DNA of 64,000 nucleotides from Thermoanaerobaculia bacterium (GTDB lineage Bacteria > Acidobacteriota > Thermoanaerobaculia > Gp7-AA8): contig JADGNZ010000026.1 of assembly GCA_017883205.1 (NCBI GenBank), positions 1 to 64,000 of the forward strand, read 5' to 3'. This document shows, piece after piece, positions 50,292 to 58,264 of the stretch; within the stretch, counting starts at the first letter, position 1; each line of letters starts with the position of its first letter. The notes beneath the pieces are model-generated. The model worked only from the letters and a program-made list of their open reading frames with translations, did not search any database and was not told the DNA's origin. Made by a program: the position numbers and the translations under genes.

Positions 50292-51579
50292 CCTCGCGGC
50301 TGCTCTCTACGCCCACCAACGCCACCCCCACCGCATCCTTCGTCGTCGACTTGACGCGGTACATGGCGGCGTCGGCCTGGCGGATGAGGTCGTCCTTGGT
50401 GAGACCGTGCGTCGGGTACGTGGCGATGCCGAAGCTGGCGCTGATGGCGATGTCGATATCGTCGGAGAGGTGGAACGGCGCGGTCATCATGGCCCGCCGC
50501 ACGCGGTGCGCGACGGCGACGGCCTGCTCCTGGTCGGTCTGCGGAAGGATGATGCAGAACTCGTCGCCGCCGAAACGGACGACTTTGTCGATGCCGCGCA
50601 CGGCGGCGAGGATGCGCTTGGCCACTTCCTGCAGCGTGCGCGATCCGGCAAGGTGTCCGTGCGCATTGTTGACGGTCTTGAGATCGTCGAGATCGAGAAA
50701 GATGATGCTGCAGGTCGCGGCGTAGCGGCGCGCGCGCTCGATCTCCTCGTCGAGATAGGAGTCGAAAAAGCGGCGGTTGTAGGCCTTCGTCAGGTCATCA
50801 CGCATGGCCAGATCGCGGCTGCGCGTGAGCTGATAGATGTTGCTGAGGACTGAACCGACCGACCGGAGATAGCGGGTCACGTTCGCGGCACCGTCCTCGT
50901 CGTAGGCGTCGTCCGGATCGAGCGTTACTCGAATGACTCCGATGAGATCGTGCTGCGCCTGCATCGGCATGACGATCATGCCGGCGTCGCGGTCGGCGGC
51001 GAACGACGTGCCGGAAGAGAGCGCGCGCTGCAGAAGGCCCGGCGGAATGCCGGGCAGAAACTCTCCTGTCTCGCGCACCTTCGGATCGCAGCTGTAGCTG
51101 ACGACATAGCGCTCGATGCGCGGGTCGTGCAGAAAGAGCGCACCGCGTGTGAGCCCCAGCATGTCGAGCACGGTCCGCGTGATGCGCTCGGAGACGGCCG
51201 CGGCGTCCGAGATCGTCATCAGCTCCTGGATCTGCGTCAGGTACGCGACCTCGGCCTCCAATCCCGCGGCATGGATGATGGTGCTGGCGAGCTCGGCGGC
51301 GACGGCCAGCGTGTCTTCCGGGTGCGCGAGGAATGCAGCCCGCGGAACGCGGATGTCACCTTCCCGCCGCGCCTCGGACGCCCCATCATCGTCGAACAGA
51401 ATGCGGACGAGACTCTTGCGTGGCGGCTCAGGAAGGAGCGAGTGCGAATCGATATCGATGATCGCGACGCGGCAGCGGTCGCGCTCGGCACCGTCGGCGA
51501 ACGAACGCGCCGGACAGAGCCCGCGAAGGGTAGCGATGAGCTCCGCCCCGCCATAAACGCCGATCGGTTGCTCGATCAT
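50281..51579 (-). CDS. GAF-GGDEF diguanylate cyclase
   Basis: A 432-residue signalling enzyme. The N-terminal ~120 residues look like a degenerate receiver domain (VAIIDIDSHSLLPE). A GAF domain covers about 130-255 (RITRTVLDMLGLTRGALFL). The C-terminal GGDEF domain has DDLTKAYNRRFFD, IIFLDLDDLKTVNNAHGHLAG and RFGGDEFC, and the inhibitory RxxD site (RGID) five residues before GGDEF. It should make cyclic-di-GMP under product inhibition. The gene is convergent with the debranching enzyme gene. Confidence 0.92.
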   Translation of the reverse strand: MIEQPIGVYGGAELIATLRGLCPARSFADGAERDRCRVAIIDIDSHSLLPEPPRKSLVRILFDDDGASEARREGDIRVPRAAFLAHPEDTLAVAAELASTIIHAAGLEAEVAYLTQIQELMTISDAAAVSERITRTVLDMLGLTRGALFLHDPRIERYVVSYSCDPKVRETGEFLPGIPPGLLQRALSSGTSFAADRDAGMIVMPMQAQHDLIGVIRVTLDPDDAYDEDGAANVTRYLRSVGSVLSNIYQLTRSRDLAMRDDLTKAYNRRFFDSYLDEEIERARRYAATCSIIFLDLDDLKTVNNAHGHLAGSRTLQEVAKRILAAVRGIDKVVRFGGDEFCIILPQTDQEQAVAVAHRVRRAMMTAPFHLSDDIDIAISASFGIATYPTHGLTKDDLIRQADAAMYRVKSTTKDAVGVALVGVESSREAIL

Positions 51580-51623
51580 CGGCCTGCTAGATTAGTCGAT
51601 TCCGGGTTTGGAGGTTCGTTTGC

Positions 51624-51688
51624 ACCACAGAGACGCAGAGGACACAGAGGTGAACCGCTCACTCTGTGCTCTCAGTGCCTCGGTGGTA
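51624..51688. repeat. family B palindrome carrying the DUF4442 stop codon
   Basis: CACCACAGAGACGCAGAGGA and CTCAGTGCCTCGGTGGT arms. The stop of the DUF4442 gene (51672-51674) lies in the right arm, which encodes its last PPRH residues. Confidence 0.75.
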
Positions 51689-52163
51689 GAGGGTTTTGCG
51701 CTTTCACCGACAGCGTCATCTCGAACTGCGCCACCGGCTCGTCGCCGAGTTTCTTCGGCACGCGCGCGGTGACGTGAACCGTCGTCTCTTCGCGCTCCCC
51801 GCTGGCGACAGCGCGGTGGACGAGCGCCTGAATCGCTTCCCCATCTTCGCAGACGAAGTGGACGTCATCCTCGGGGCGTTTGAGAAACTCGGCGCGCACC
51901 GCCTTGAAGACGAAGGACAGCCGCACCTTCATCGCCGACATCAGATGAAAGCAGATCAAGCCGCCGGCGACGTCGGCGCCGATGCAGAGCGCGCCGAAGT
52001 ACATCGACTTCAGGTGATTCTTCGTTCGCCAGTTCAGCGGGATGCGCACTTCGCAGCGGCGCTCATTGACTTCGAGCACAGATGGTTTCGTGAAGTAGAG
52101 GAGAAAAACGTGGCGAAAGGCCCAGAGCCGGACGCCGGCAGTCGCTTTGAAGTCGCGGGTCAT
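51672..52163 (-). CDS. DUF4442 hotdog-fold protein
   Basis: A 163-residue protein of the DUF4442 hotdog family (thioesterase-like). The helix LKSMYFGALCIGADVAGGL is the hotdog core, and EVRIPLNWRTKNH its strand. Its final residues come from the family B palindrome, and the start overlaps the SDR gene (ATGA). It could act on acyl thioesters; substrate unknown. Confidence 0.75.
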   Translation of the reverse strand: MTRDFKATAGVRLWAFRHVFLLYFTKPSVLEVNERRCEVRIPLNWRTKNHLKSMYFGALCIGADVAGGLICFHLMSAMKVRLSFVFKAVRAEFLKRPEDDVHFVCEDGEAIQALVHRAVASGEREETTVHVTARVPKKLGDEPVAQFEMTLSVKAQNPLPPRH

Positions 52164-52930
52164 CGCCTCACCTTCTCCGGTTCGATCTTGCGCCGCGCGT
52201 AGGGCGACGTCGCGCGCTCCCACAACGCGTCCGGGATCAGGCGGCCGAACCGCATCAAGAGCGACATCGGGCGCGGGAACTCGACCACGCGTTTGCCGCG
52301 CTCCAATCCGTCCGCGATGATGCGCGTGGCATCGTCGACCTTCATCAGGAACGGCATCTTGAACCGGTTCTTCTCCGTCATCGCCGTCTCGATGTAGCCG
52401 GGATTGATCGTCGTCACGCCGACGTCGTACTGCAAGAGATCGATGCGGCTGGCCTCGAGGAATGCCTGCATCGCCGCTTTCGTCGCGGAGTAGACCGACG
52501 TCGCGGGCAGGCCGCGCAGTCCAGCAATCGAGGCGACGCCGGCGAAGCGGCCAGAACGGCGCTCGACCATCGACGGGATGACGGCATCGAAGAGATTGAA
52601 CATGCCGAGGACGTTGACGCGGACCATGAGCTCCGCGTCGGCGAGGATGAACTTCGCGGCGTGGGAGGGAACGCCTATTCCGGCGTTGGCGACAGCGAGA
52701 TCGAACGGTCCGCCGAGCGCTTCCTCTCCTCTTTTCACGGCCTCGCGCACCGCGGCCGCATCAGTCACATCGCACGGCAAGGCGATCGATTTCGTTGGCA
52801 GCTCGCTGGCGAGCGCATCGAGTAGATCCGCGCGGCGGGCGAGCAACGCAATTGTCCAGCCGCGACGGGCCAGTTCGCGCGCAAGGGCAGCGCCGATTCC
52901 GCTGGATGCACCGGTGATGATTGCTCTCAC
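52160..52930 (-). CDS. short-chain dehydrogenase/reductase
   Basis: A 256-residue SDR. ITGASSGIGAALA at residues 5-17 binds NAD(P), DLAVANAGIGV is the NNAG region, and SIAGLRGLPATSVYSATKAA gives catalytic Ser, Tyr and Lys. The C-terminal region is like those of DltE/YciK-type lipid oxidoreductases. It is operonic with the DUF4442 gene, and a lipid or acyl substrate is an inference from that link. Confidence 0.88.
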   Translation of the reverse strand: MRAIITGASSGIGAALARELARRGWTIALLARRADLLDALASELPTKSIALPCDVTDAAAVREAVKRGEEALGGPFDLAVANAGIGVPSHAAKFILADAELMVRVNVLGMFNLFDAVIPSMVERRSGRFAGVASIAGLRGLPATSVYSATKAAMQAFLEASRIDLLQYDVGVTTINPGYIETAMTEKNRFKMPFLMKVDDATRIIADGLERGKRVVEFPRPMSLLMRFGRLIPDALWERATSPYARRKIEPEKVRR

Positions 52931-52960
52931 GGGTGGAGTGTATCGTGTGACGACAGATCA

Positions 52961-53093
52961 CCACAGAGACGCAGAGGACACTGAGAAGGCGAGAACCGTT
53001 TCACGCGGAGACGCGGAGAGCGCGGAGAGAAGCTGCCGCGTCCTCCGCGTCTCCGCGTGAAACGGTTTCTCTGTGTCCTCTGAGCCTCTGTGG
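52961..53093. repeat. nested palindromes: family A inside family B
   Basis: The outer arms CCACAGAGACGCAGAGGACA and TGTGTCCTCTGAGCCTCTGT belong to family B. Between them a full family A palindrome (CGTTTCACGCGGAGACGCGG and complement, 52994-53067) is inserted. The arrangement shows that one element jumped or was copied into the loop of another. Confidence 0.85.
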
Positions 53094-53094
53094 T

Positions 53095-54180
53095 TCAAAC
53101 AGAGCGAACAAAGTCAACGCGCTTCGCCCGCGTCGCGCCCGAGTCGAACGCGTAGTACTTGTGATCGCCTAGTTGCTCGCGGATGAACGTCTCCATGCCG
53201 GCGATGGCGGCATCGAGCCCTCGAGGCGGTTTGCCGAACGGCTTCACAGCGATGCGATCCCCATCAAACTCCCAGATACCGTGCAAGACCCCGCCGGCGA
53301 CGATGGCGTTGTGGTGGAGCATCTGGGCATCCTTCGCGGGGACGGCCTTGCCTCCTGTGTCCATCACCTCGGCGTCATCGTCTTCGACAAATGGCTCGAG
53401 TCCGCGATGGAGGCCGAAGAGGTTGTCGCGGAACGGGAGCAGAAGGATCTCGTCATCGCGGCGCGCCGGTTGCGTGCGAACGTCTTCGATGCGTAGCGGT
53501 CCGACAGCCTCCTTTGCGGCCCGCTTGCCGATACCGGCCCACCAGGCGAAGTCGTCGATCGAGGCGGGAGCGGCCCACGTTAGATACCGCTGCGCCAGCG
53601 CCCGGTTGAGATCATCGGGCGGAGCGATGTCGATCTCTTCCGGCCAGATGCGGTAGAGATGCGTGCGCCCGTCGAGTTTCCCGTCGCTCGTCGTCCGCAG
53701 CACTCTCCCCTCGGCCTGTAGGAGCTTGAGCGCGGCGGTCAGCGTCGAGTTGATGCCGAGTCGCTTGCCTGCGTCACCGAGGTCGTCGATCGAGGTCGCG
53801 GGAAGCTCGCGTCGCAGTTGATCGGCCGTGAAAGCGTTTCCGCCGATCGCTTTGATGACCTTCTTGGCAAGTGCCTCGATGACACGCCGCTCGACAGGCA
53901 GCTTTCGCAAGCGCTCGTCGAGCGATCGCCGGCCGGCCGCGAGGGCGACGCCGGCATCGGCGCGAGGGACGAGAAAGGCAGTGTCGCGTACGGCAGGAAG
54001 TTCGAGCACATCCAGGCGCTTGAAGCCTGCATCGTCAACATCCCGGCGACTGATCGACGGGATGCGCGCGCGAAACGCGAGATACGGTCCGGTGCCGCCG
54101 GCGCTCGGAATCCAGCCGCCACGGTCCACTACGTCGACGATCGACACGCCGGCGCGCGGTGGCAAGAGCTGACGCCCCAT
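53095..54180 (-). CDS. AlkZ-like winged-helix DNA glycosylase family protein (HTH_42)
   Basis: A protein of 361 residues in the DUF1006/HTH_42 family that includes AlkX/AlkZ crosslink glycosylases. The winged-helix segments show YLAFRARIPSISRRDV, LRRELPATSIDDLGDAGKRL, and WAGIGKRAAKEAVGPL, then ILLLPFRDNLFGLHRG. The catalytic Gln/Asp motif of AlkZ is not obvious, so activity is uncertain. I take the ATG at 54180 (GTG at 54207 is possible). Its stop lies at the edge of the nested palindrome. Confidence 0.7.
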   Translation of the reverse strand: MGRQLLPPRAGVSIVDVVDRGGWIPSAGGTGPYLAFRARIPSISRRDVDDAGFKRLDVLELPAVRDTAFLVPRADAGVALAAGRRSLDERLRKLPVERRVIEALAKKVIKAIGGNAFTADQLRRELPATSIDDLGDAGKRLGINSTLTAALKLLQAEGRVLRTTSDGKLDGRTHLYRIWPEEIDIAPPDDLNRALAQRYLTWAAPASIDDFAWWAGIGKRAAKEAVGPLRIEDVRTQPARRDDEILLLPFRDNLFGLHRGLEPFVEDDDAEVMDTGGKAVPAKDAQMLHHNAIVAGGVLHGIWEFDGDRIAVKPFGKPPRGLDAAIAGMETFIREQLGDHKYYAFDSGATRAKRVDFVRSV

Positions 54181-54261
54181 CCATTGACCTATTACTCCCG
54201 GCAGCACTTCAACTCCGGCAGCTTCATCCGATCCTCCGCGCCCTATCGATGGCCCGACTGC

Positions 54262-54322
54262 GGTGCGGCGGCGGGACGCCGCCGGGCCAGCCGCCGAGAC
54301 GGCGGCGTTCCGCCGCCGTATT
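54262..54322. repeat. family K palindrome (GGCGGCGGGACGCCGCC)
   Basis: GGCGGCGGGACGCCGCC and GGCGGCGTTCCGCCGCC arms. It is flanked by imperfect copies of the 3' end of ligD (CACTTCAACTCCGGCAG near 54206, CATTTCAACTCCGGAAG at about 54323). Confidence 0.7.
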
Positions 54323-56316
54323 CATTTCAACTCCGGAAGTTTCGCGCGATCTTCGAAGACGCGGGCGAAGAGATCACCGACTTTCGCCAGGCGCGCAGGC
54401 ATCGTGCGCAGGTTGAACTTCTTCGGGTCGAGCTTCTTCGTGACCTCTTCCCACTTCAGCGGTGCGGAGACCGGCGCGCCGTCGATGGCGCGAAGTGAGT
54501 ACGGGGCGACGATCGTCTTGCCGTACGCGTTCTGCATGCAGTCGAGGTAGAGCCTCCCCTGCCGTTTGTTCAGCGCGCGCTCCATCGTGAATTCGGGGAC
54601 CTTCGACGTCACAGCATTGCCGATAGAACAGGCGAACGCGTTCGCCTCCTCGTGCGTGTAGCCGCCGGCGAGCGGAATCAGCACGTGGATGCCGCGTTTG
54701 CCCGAAGTCTTCGGCAACGACGGAAGGTGAAGGTGATCGAGCAGTCCTCGGATGATCAGCGCGGCGTCGATCGCCTGCTCGATCCCTTTCCCTCTTGCCG
54801 GATCGAGATCGAAGACGAGCCAGTCCGGCTCTTCGAGGCTGGCGCCGCGCGAGGCCCACATGTGAATGGTCAGCACGGACATCTGGGCGAGCCAGCGCAA
54901 GGTCTCCGGGCGGTCAACCTCGAGGTGGCGAACGCTCTTGCCGGTCGTCCGAGTCGGCGTCTCGATCGAGCTCACCCACGGCGGCGCGCCGCGGCCAACG
55001 TCTTGATGAAACCACGACGGCTTGTCGATGCCGTCATTCCAATGTTCGAGCGCCAGCGGCCGGTCCCGCAGCGCGCGAAGCATCGGCTCCGTCATCGCCG
55101 CGTAATAGTCCGCAACATCCTGCTTGGTGATGCCGTCGCGGGGGTAGAGGATGCGTTCGGGATGGGTCAGGGTTACGGGGGTGGCGGGCGTCGATTGTCG
55201 GGGGTCGGGAGTCGGGGGTCGGGAGTCGGAGATAGAGGTCTTCGTTGAGGATTTCGACGATGACGTTTTTCGTGGCGAGGATTTCGTCGGCACTGGTTTT
55301 CCCTTCGCAGGGTTCTTCGACACAGGTTCCACGGTTTCCTTCTCCGACACCCGACTCCCGACACCCGACTCCCGCGCAACTGACTCCCGCACAACCTCTC
55401 CCACCTTCTTATCCTCCCGAATGCCCAGAAACGAAGGATGCCTCAGGCGGTTGTCGGCGGTCCACTCGGTGAACGCAACCTGCACGACGAACCGAGGGCG
55501 AACCCATGTGGACACGCGCTCGCGCGGCGCGTCTTTGACCAGCGACTTAGGGACGACATCCTTCGACAACTCTTCCAGCCACCAGGCGCGCTGCTTGACC
55601 GAGAAGCCGGTGCCGACTTTGCCGGCGTAGTGAAGCTCGCCGTCGGCGCCCATGACGCCGAGGTGGAGGGAGCCGATCTCGCGGGCGGAGTGGGTGGAGG
55701 GATTCCAGCCGACGACGATCAGCTCCTGCTCGTTGATCGCTTTGATCTTCAGCCATTCCTTCGAGCGGCGGCCTTCGTAGATCGACGTCCGGCGCTTGGC
55801 GATGATCCCTTCCCAACCCGACTTCTTCGCGCGTTCCAACGCAGCATCACCACCGCCTTCGAGTTGCTCGGAGACGCTGATCGACGAAGGTGCGCGGCGC
55901 AACGCCTTGACCAGCAGCGCGCGGCGTTCCTCGTAGCTGAGCTTGCGAAGGTCCTGGCCGTCGAGCCAGAGGATGTCGAAGACGACGTACAGCTCGCGGC
56001 GATCGCCTTGTTGCAAGAGCTGGAAGCGCGGCGCGCCATGCTCATCGAGGACGACGACCTCACCGTCGAGCACGACGTCGGGCAGTTTCAGTTTCGAAAG
56101 CGCGGCGGCGATGGAAGGAAAGCGGGGCGCCAGGTCGAGCCTGTTGCGGCTCCACATGGCCACGTCGCTATCGACGATTGCCGTCACGGCACGGAAGCCG
56201 TCGTACTTCAACTCGAACGCCCAGCTCTTCCCGTCGCGCGGCGGCGCTTCGGTGAGCGTCGCCAGCATGGGCGGAAAGAGTTTCTGGAGCAGCGCTTTGG
56301 GAGACTGTTGTGGCAT
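54322..56316 (-). CDS. ligD: LigD, ATP-dependent ligase-polymerase
   Basis: A 664-residue protein with domain order LIG-POL. The ligase domain (residues 15-305) has the adenylation motif AFELKYDGFRA with the nucleotidyl-lysine, then LDGEVVVLDEHG, EGIIAKRR and EWLKIKA. The primase-polymerase (residues 380-660) has VTLTHPERILYPRDG, WLVFDLDPARG (catalytic aspartates) and KTSGKRGIHVLIPL. The usual nuclease (PE) domain is absent. The linker at about 309-373 is encoded by a family E repeat pair and Lys/Ser-rich DNA. Ku is not in the window. It would seal double-strand breaks by NHEJ. Confidence 0.95.
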   Translation of the reverse strand: MPQQSPKALLQKLFPPMLATLTEAPPRDGKSWAFELKYDGFRAVTAIVDSDVAMWSRNRLDLAPRFPSIAAALSKLKLPDVVLDGEVVVLDEHGAPRFQLLQQGDRRELYVVFDILWLDGQDLRKLSYEERRALLVKALRRAPSSISVSEQLEGGGDAALERAKKSGWEGIIAKRRTSIYEGRRSKEWLKIKAINEQELIVVGWNPSTHSAREIGSLHLGVMGADGELHYAGKVGTGFSVKQRAWWLEELSKDVVPKSLVKDAPRERVSTWVRPRFVVQVAFTEWTADNRLRHPSFLGIREDKKVGEVVRESVARESGVGSRVSEKETVEPVSKNPAKGKPVPTKSSPRKTSSSKSSTKTSISDSRPPTPDPRQSTPATPVTLTHPERILYPRDGITKQDVADYYAAMTEPMLRALRDRPLALEHWNDGIDKPSWFHQDVGRGAPPWVSSIETPTRTTGKSVRHLEVDRPETLRWLAQMSVLTIHMWASRGASLEEPDWLVFDLDPARGKGIEQAIDAALIIRGLLDHLHLPSLPKTSGKRGIHVLIPLAGGYTHEEANAFACSIGNAVTSKVPEFTMERALNKRQGRLYLDCMQNAYGKTIVAPYSLRAIDGAPVSAPLKWEEVTKKLDPKKFNLRTMPARLAKVGDLFARVFEDRAKLPELK
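55198..55392. repeat. family E palindrome inside ligD linker
   Basis: GGGGTCGGGAGTCGGGGGTC and CCGACACCCGACTCCCG arms flank about 100 bp, all in frame between the ligase and polymerase domains of LigD. Confidence 0.85.
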
Positions 56317-56366
56317 GGTTGCTGGGTTGCTGAGTTTCTCGGTTGCCGGAGATGATAGGCAAACCC

Positions 56367-56597
56367 ATGTCCCGCTACGTCAAAAAATTCAAGTCCACTA
56401 CGGCACTCGGTCCGACCGAGGAGCGGGGATTCGCGCTTTGGGTTGGCTACGAGATTGACGGCGTGAGCGGCGATGTTTCAGGACTGGTGAACGTCGATGA
56501 CTGGAGCGAAGAAAGGCTGAGCGAGCTAGGTGTGACGAAGTTCACACGCGTCGAGCTCGGAGACGTCGCGATGCGTGAGAAGTTGGGGATCAGATGA
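56367..56597 (+). CDS. short protein paralogous to the one at 56685
   Basis: A 76-residue protein without a known name. It is similar to the N-terminal half of the next gene: GWEIDGVGTEIPGLILADEL there corresponds to VGYEIDGVSGDVSGLVNVDD here. The N-terminus is basic (MSRYVKKFKS), and the domain is an alpha-beta fold. The two genes converge on a family A palindrome. A function cannot be proposed. Confidence 0.6.
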   Translation: MSRYVKKFKSTTALGPTEERGFALWVGYEIDGVSGDVSGLVNVDDWSEERLSELGVTKFTRVELGDVAMREKLGIR

Positions 56598-56676
56598 AAA
56601 GCGTTTCACGCGGAGACGCGGAGAAACGCGGAGAGAATCCCTCCGTGCTCTCCGCGTCTCCGCGTGAGACGCTTTT
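56597..56676. repeat. family A palindrome
   Basis: AAAAGCGTTTCACGCGGAGA and its complement frame a 40-bp loop, between two convergent paralogues. Confidence 0.85.
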
Positions 56677-56684
56677 TCGAGCAA

Positions 56685-57134
56685 TCACAACTTTCCGACG
56701 ATCCGCAGGTAGCACTCGTCCCGCCCCACGAACTCTACGGCGCCGCGCTGCTCCCACTCCTGAAGCCGTTTGATGACGCGCGGGTGGTTGAGGTGGACGG
56801 CGTTGCCGAACATGTGCATCAGCAGCGCTTTCGGCACGGCGTCTTCACCGCGTCCGCGCAGACGGTCGATGCCGACCTGCAACGCGTCGAGCCGGAACTC
56901 GACGTCCTCATCCAGGAGTGATCCGTCCTGCGGCTGATTTGCCTCCGGGTTCATCTCCAGGAAGGTCTCGAACGGGAGATGCTTGAACTCTTTCACGCCG
57001 CGGCTGCGCAAGTCCTCTTCGGGCAGCTCGTCGGCGAGGATGAGGCCCGGGATCTCTGTCCCGACACCATCGATTTCCCATCCGATCCACTTCTGCCTGC
57101 CCAGCAACGTGATTCGCTGGATGTAGCGCGCCAT
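56685..57134 (-). CDS. protein of unknown function, paralogue of 56367
   Basis: A 149-residue protein. The N-terminal domain (MARYIQRITLLGRQKWIGWE) is homologous to the short gene at 56367; the C-terminal part has DVEFRLDALQVGIDRLRGRG and KALLMHMFGNAVHLNHPRV, perhaps a small winged helix. No family known to me. The start is the ATG at 57134. The 3' end abuts the palindrome. Confidence 0.6.
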   Translation of the reverse strand: MARYIQRITLLGRQKWIGWEIDGVGTEIPGLILADELPEEDLRSRGVKEFKHLPFETFLEMNPEANQPQDGSLLDEDVEFRLDALQVGIDRLRGRGEDAVPKALLMHMFGNAVHLNHPRVIKRLQEWEQRGAVEFVGRDECYLRIVGKL

Positions 57135-57266
57135 GACTCGTCTCTCCGCCGGCCCTTGCCAGCACACAACAGAATACACGCCCCCGCACCGGTGGTTCGA
57201 TTGTAACGAGAAGGGGCTAAAAACGGTGCTACCCTTCGCCCCTCGCGCTTCCCCTAATATTTATTC

Positions 57267-58052
57267 ATGTTCGAGACCGTCGCGCCCGAAGCGTTCCAGA
57301 CACGGAGCCAACGCATCTTCATCAGGACATTGCCGGCCTCGGTAGCCGTCCACCTGATCGCGATTGCAATGGTCATGGCCGCGCGCGTCTGGAACGTCGA
57401 CTTCCCCTCGCAGTCGCCGAAGGTGAGCGTCGCGTACAGCCTGACGCAGGTTCCCGATCCACCCCCTCCGCCGCCACCGCCGCCGAAACCGGTCGAGGTC
57501 AAACCGCGGCCATTGCGGGAGTTGGCGCCGCCGCCACCGCCGCTTGCGCCAACGCAGATCGTCGCTCCGACGATCATCCCGGAGATCATCCCCGAGGTCC
57601 TGCCGCCGCAGCCGGCGCCACCACCTCCTCCTCCGGTTGCCGCGCCAGTCGCTGTCGCCGTGAAGGGCGGCTCGCCCAACGGCGTTGTTGGCGGAAAACC
57701 GGGTGGAACTGGACGCGCACTCGGCGGCGAAGGCATCACCCTCGGCGATGACGGCCGCGTCTACGTCGACCGCAAAGTCAAAGTGCCGATGCGAGAGATC
57801 GAACACGAGTATCCGCATTATCCCGAGGCGGCGAAGAAGGCCAAGCTCGAAGGGCACAGCATCGTCCGCTATACGATCGGCAAGAACGGCCGCATCTCGG
57901 ACATCACGTTCCTCGAGAAGTCCGAATACCCGATCTTCGACGAAGAAACGCTCATGCGCGTCCAGAGCTGGCGCTATCAGCCAATGACGATCGACGGCAA
58001 GCCGGTCGAAGTCGTTCACGAGATCGAAGTCAATTACGAATACGTGCGGTAA
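57267..58052 (+). CDS. TonB-family energy transducer
   Basis: A 261-residue TonB-like protein. One membrane helix (about residues 24-39, VAVHLIAIAMVMAA), then a proline-rich rod (PPPPPPPPP with KPVEVKPRP), an Ala/Pro/Val linker, a Gly-rich stretch, and the TonB_C domain (residues 175-261: YPEAAKKAKLEGHSIVRYT and FDEETLMRVQSWRYQP). It couples the inner-membrane proton gradient to outer-membrane receptors, with ExbB/ExbD elsewhere. Confidence 0.92.
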   Translation: MFETVAPEAFQTRSQRIFIRTLPASVAVHLIAIAMVMAARVWNVDFPSQSPKVSVAYSLTQVPDPPPPPPPPPKPVEVKPRPLRELAPPPPPLAPTQIVAPTIIPEIIPEVLPPQPAPPPPPPVAAPVAVAVKGGSPNGVVGGKPGGTGRALGGEGITLGDDGRVYVDRKVKVPMREIEHEYPHYPEAAKKAKLEGHSIVRYTIGKNGRISDITFLEKSEYPIFDEETLMRVQSWRYQPMTIDGKPVEVVHEIEVNYEYVR

Positions 58053-58114
58053 GACCGAAAAGGCGTTTTCACGGTTTCTGCTCCGTTGACCCCGGCAACT
58101 GGCACGCGATCCGC

Positions 58115-58247
58115 TATCATCAATAATTGTCCCGACTCGCTCGGGAGACGCTGGCGAAGTTGGAGGCGCGCCGATAATCCCTGAGGGGTCGGCGCGCTTC
58201 GTGTTTGAGCACAAAAAAGGCCGCGACATGCGCGGCCTTTTGTTGTC
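58115..58247 (+). ncRNA. putative small RNA between tonB and metK
   Basis: A TATCAT -10-like hexamer at 58115-58120 is followed by two hairpins: TCCCGA / TCGGGA with a five-base loop, and GGCGCGCCGA / TCGGCGCGC enclosing TAATCCCTGAGGGG. Then a strong GGCCGCG-ACAT-GCGCGGCC terminator with a T-run follows. No ORF fits and no known class is recognised. Orientation is plus; the convergent metK shares the terminator. Confidence 0.5.
58216..58247. terminator. bidirectional rho-independent terminator
   Basis: AAAAAAGGCCGCGACATGCG against CGCGGCCTTTTG: a 7-8 bp GC stem flanked by A-run on the left and T-run on the right, so it can terminate both the plus-strand RNA and metK from the other side. Confidence 0.8.
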
Positions 58248-58264
58248 TTGAATGAGATCGAGGC

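Noticed and set aside
53095-54207. Certain AlkZ glycosylase activity
   Set aside because: The fold is right, but the catalytic Gln/Asp motif was not found by eye, so only the family was called.
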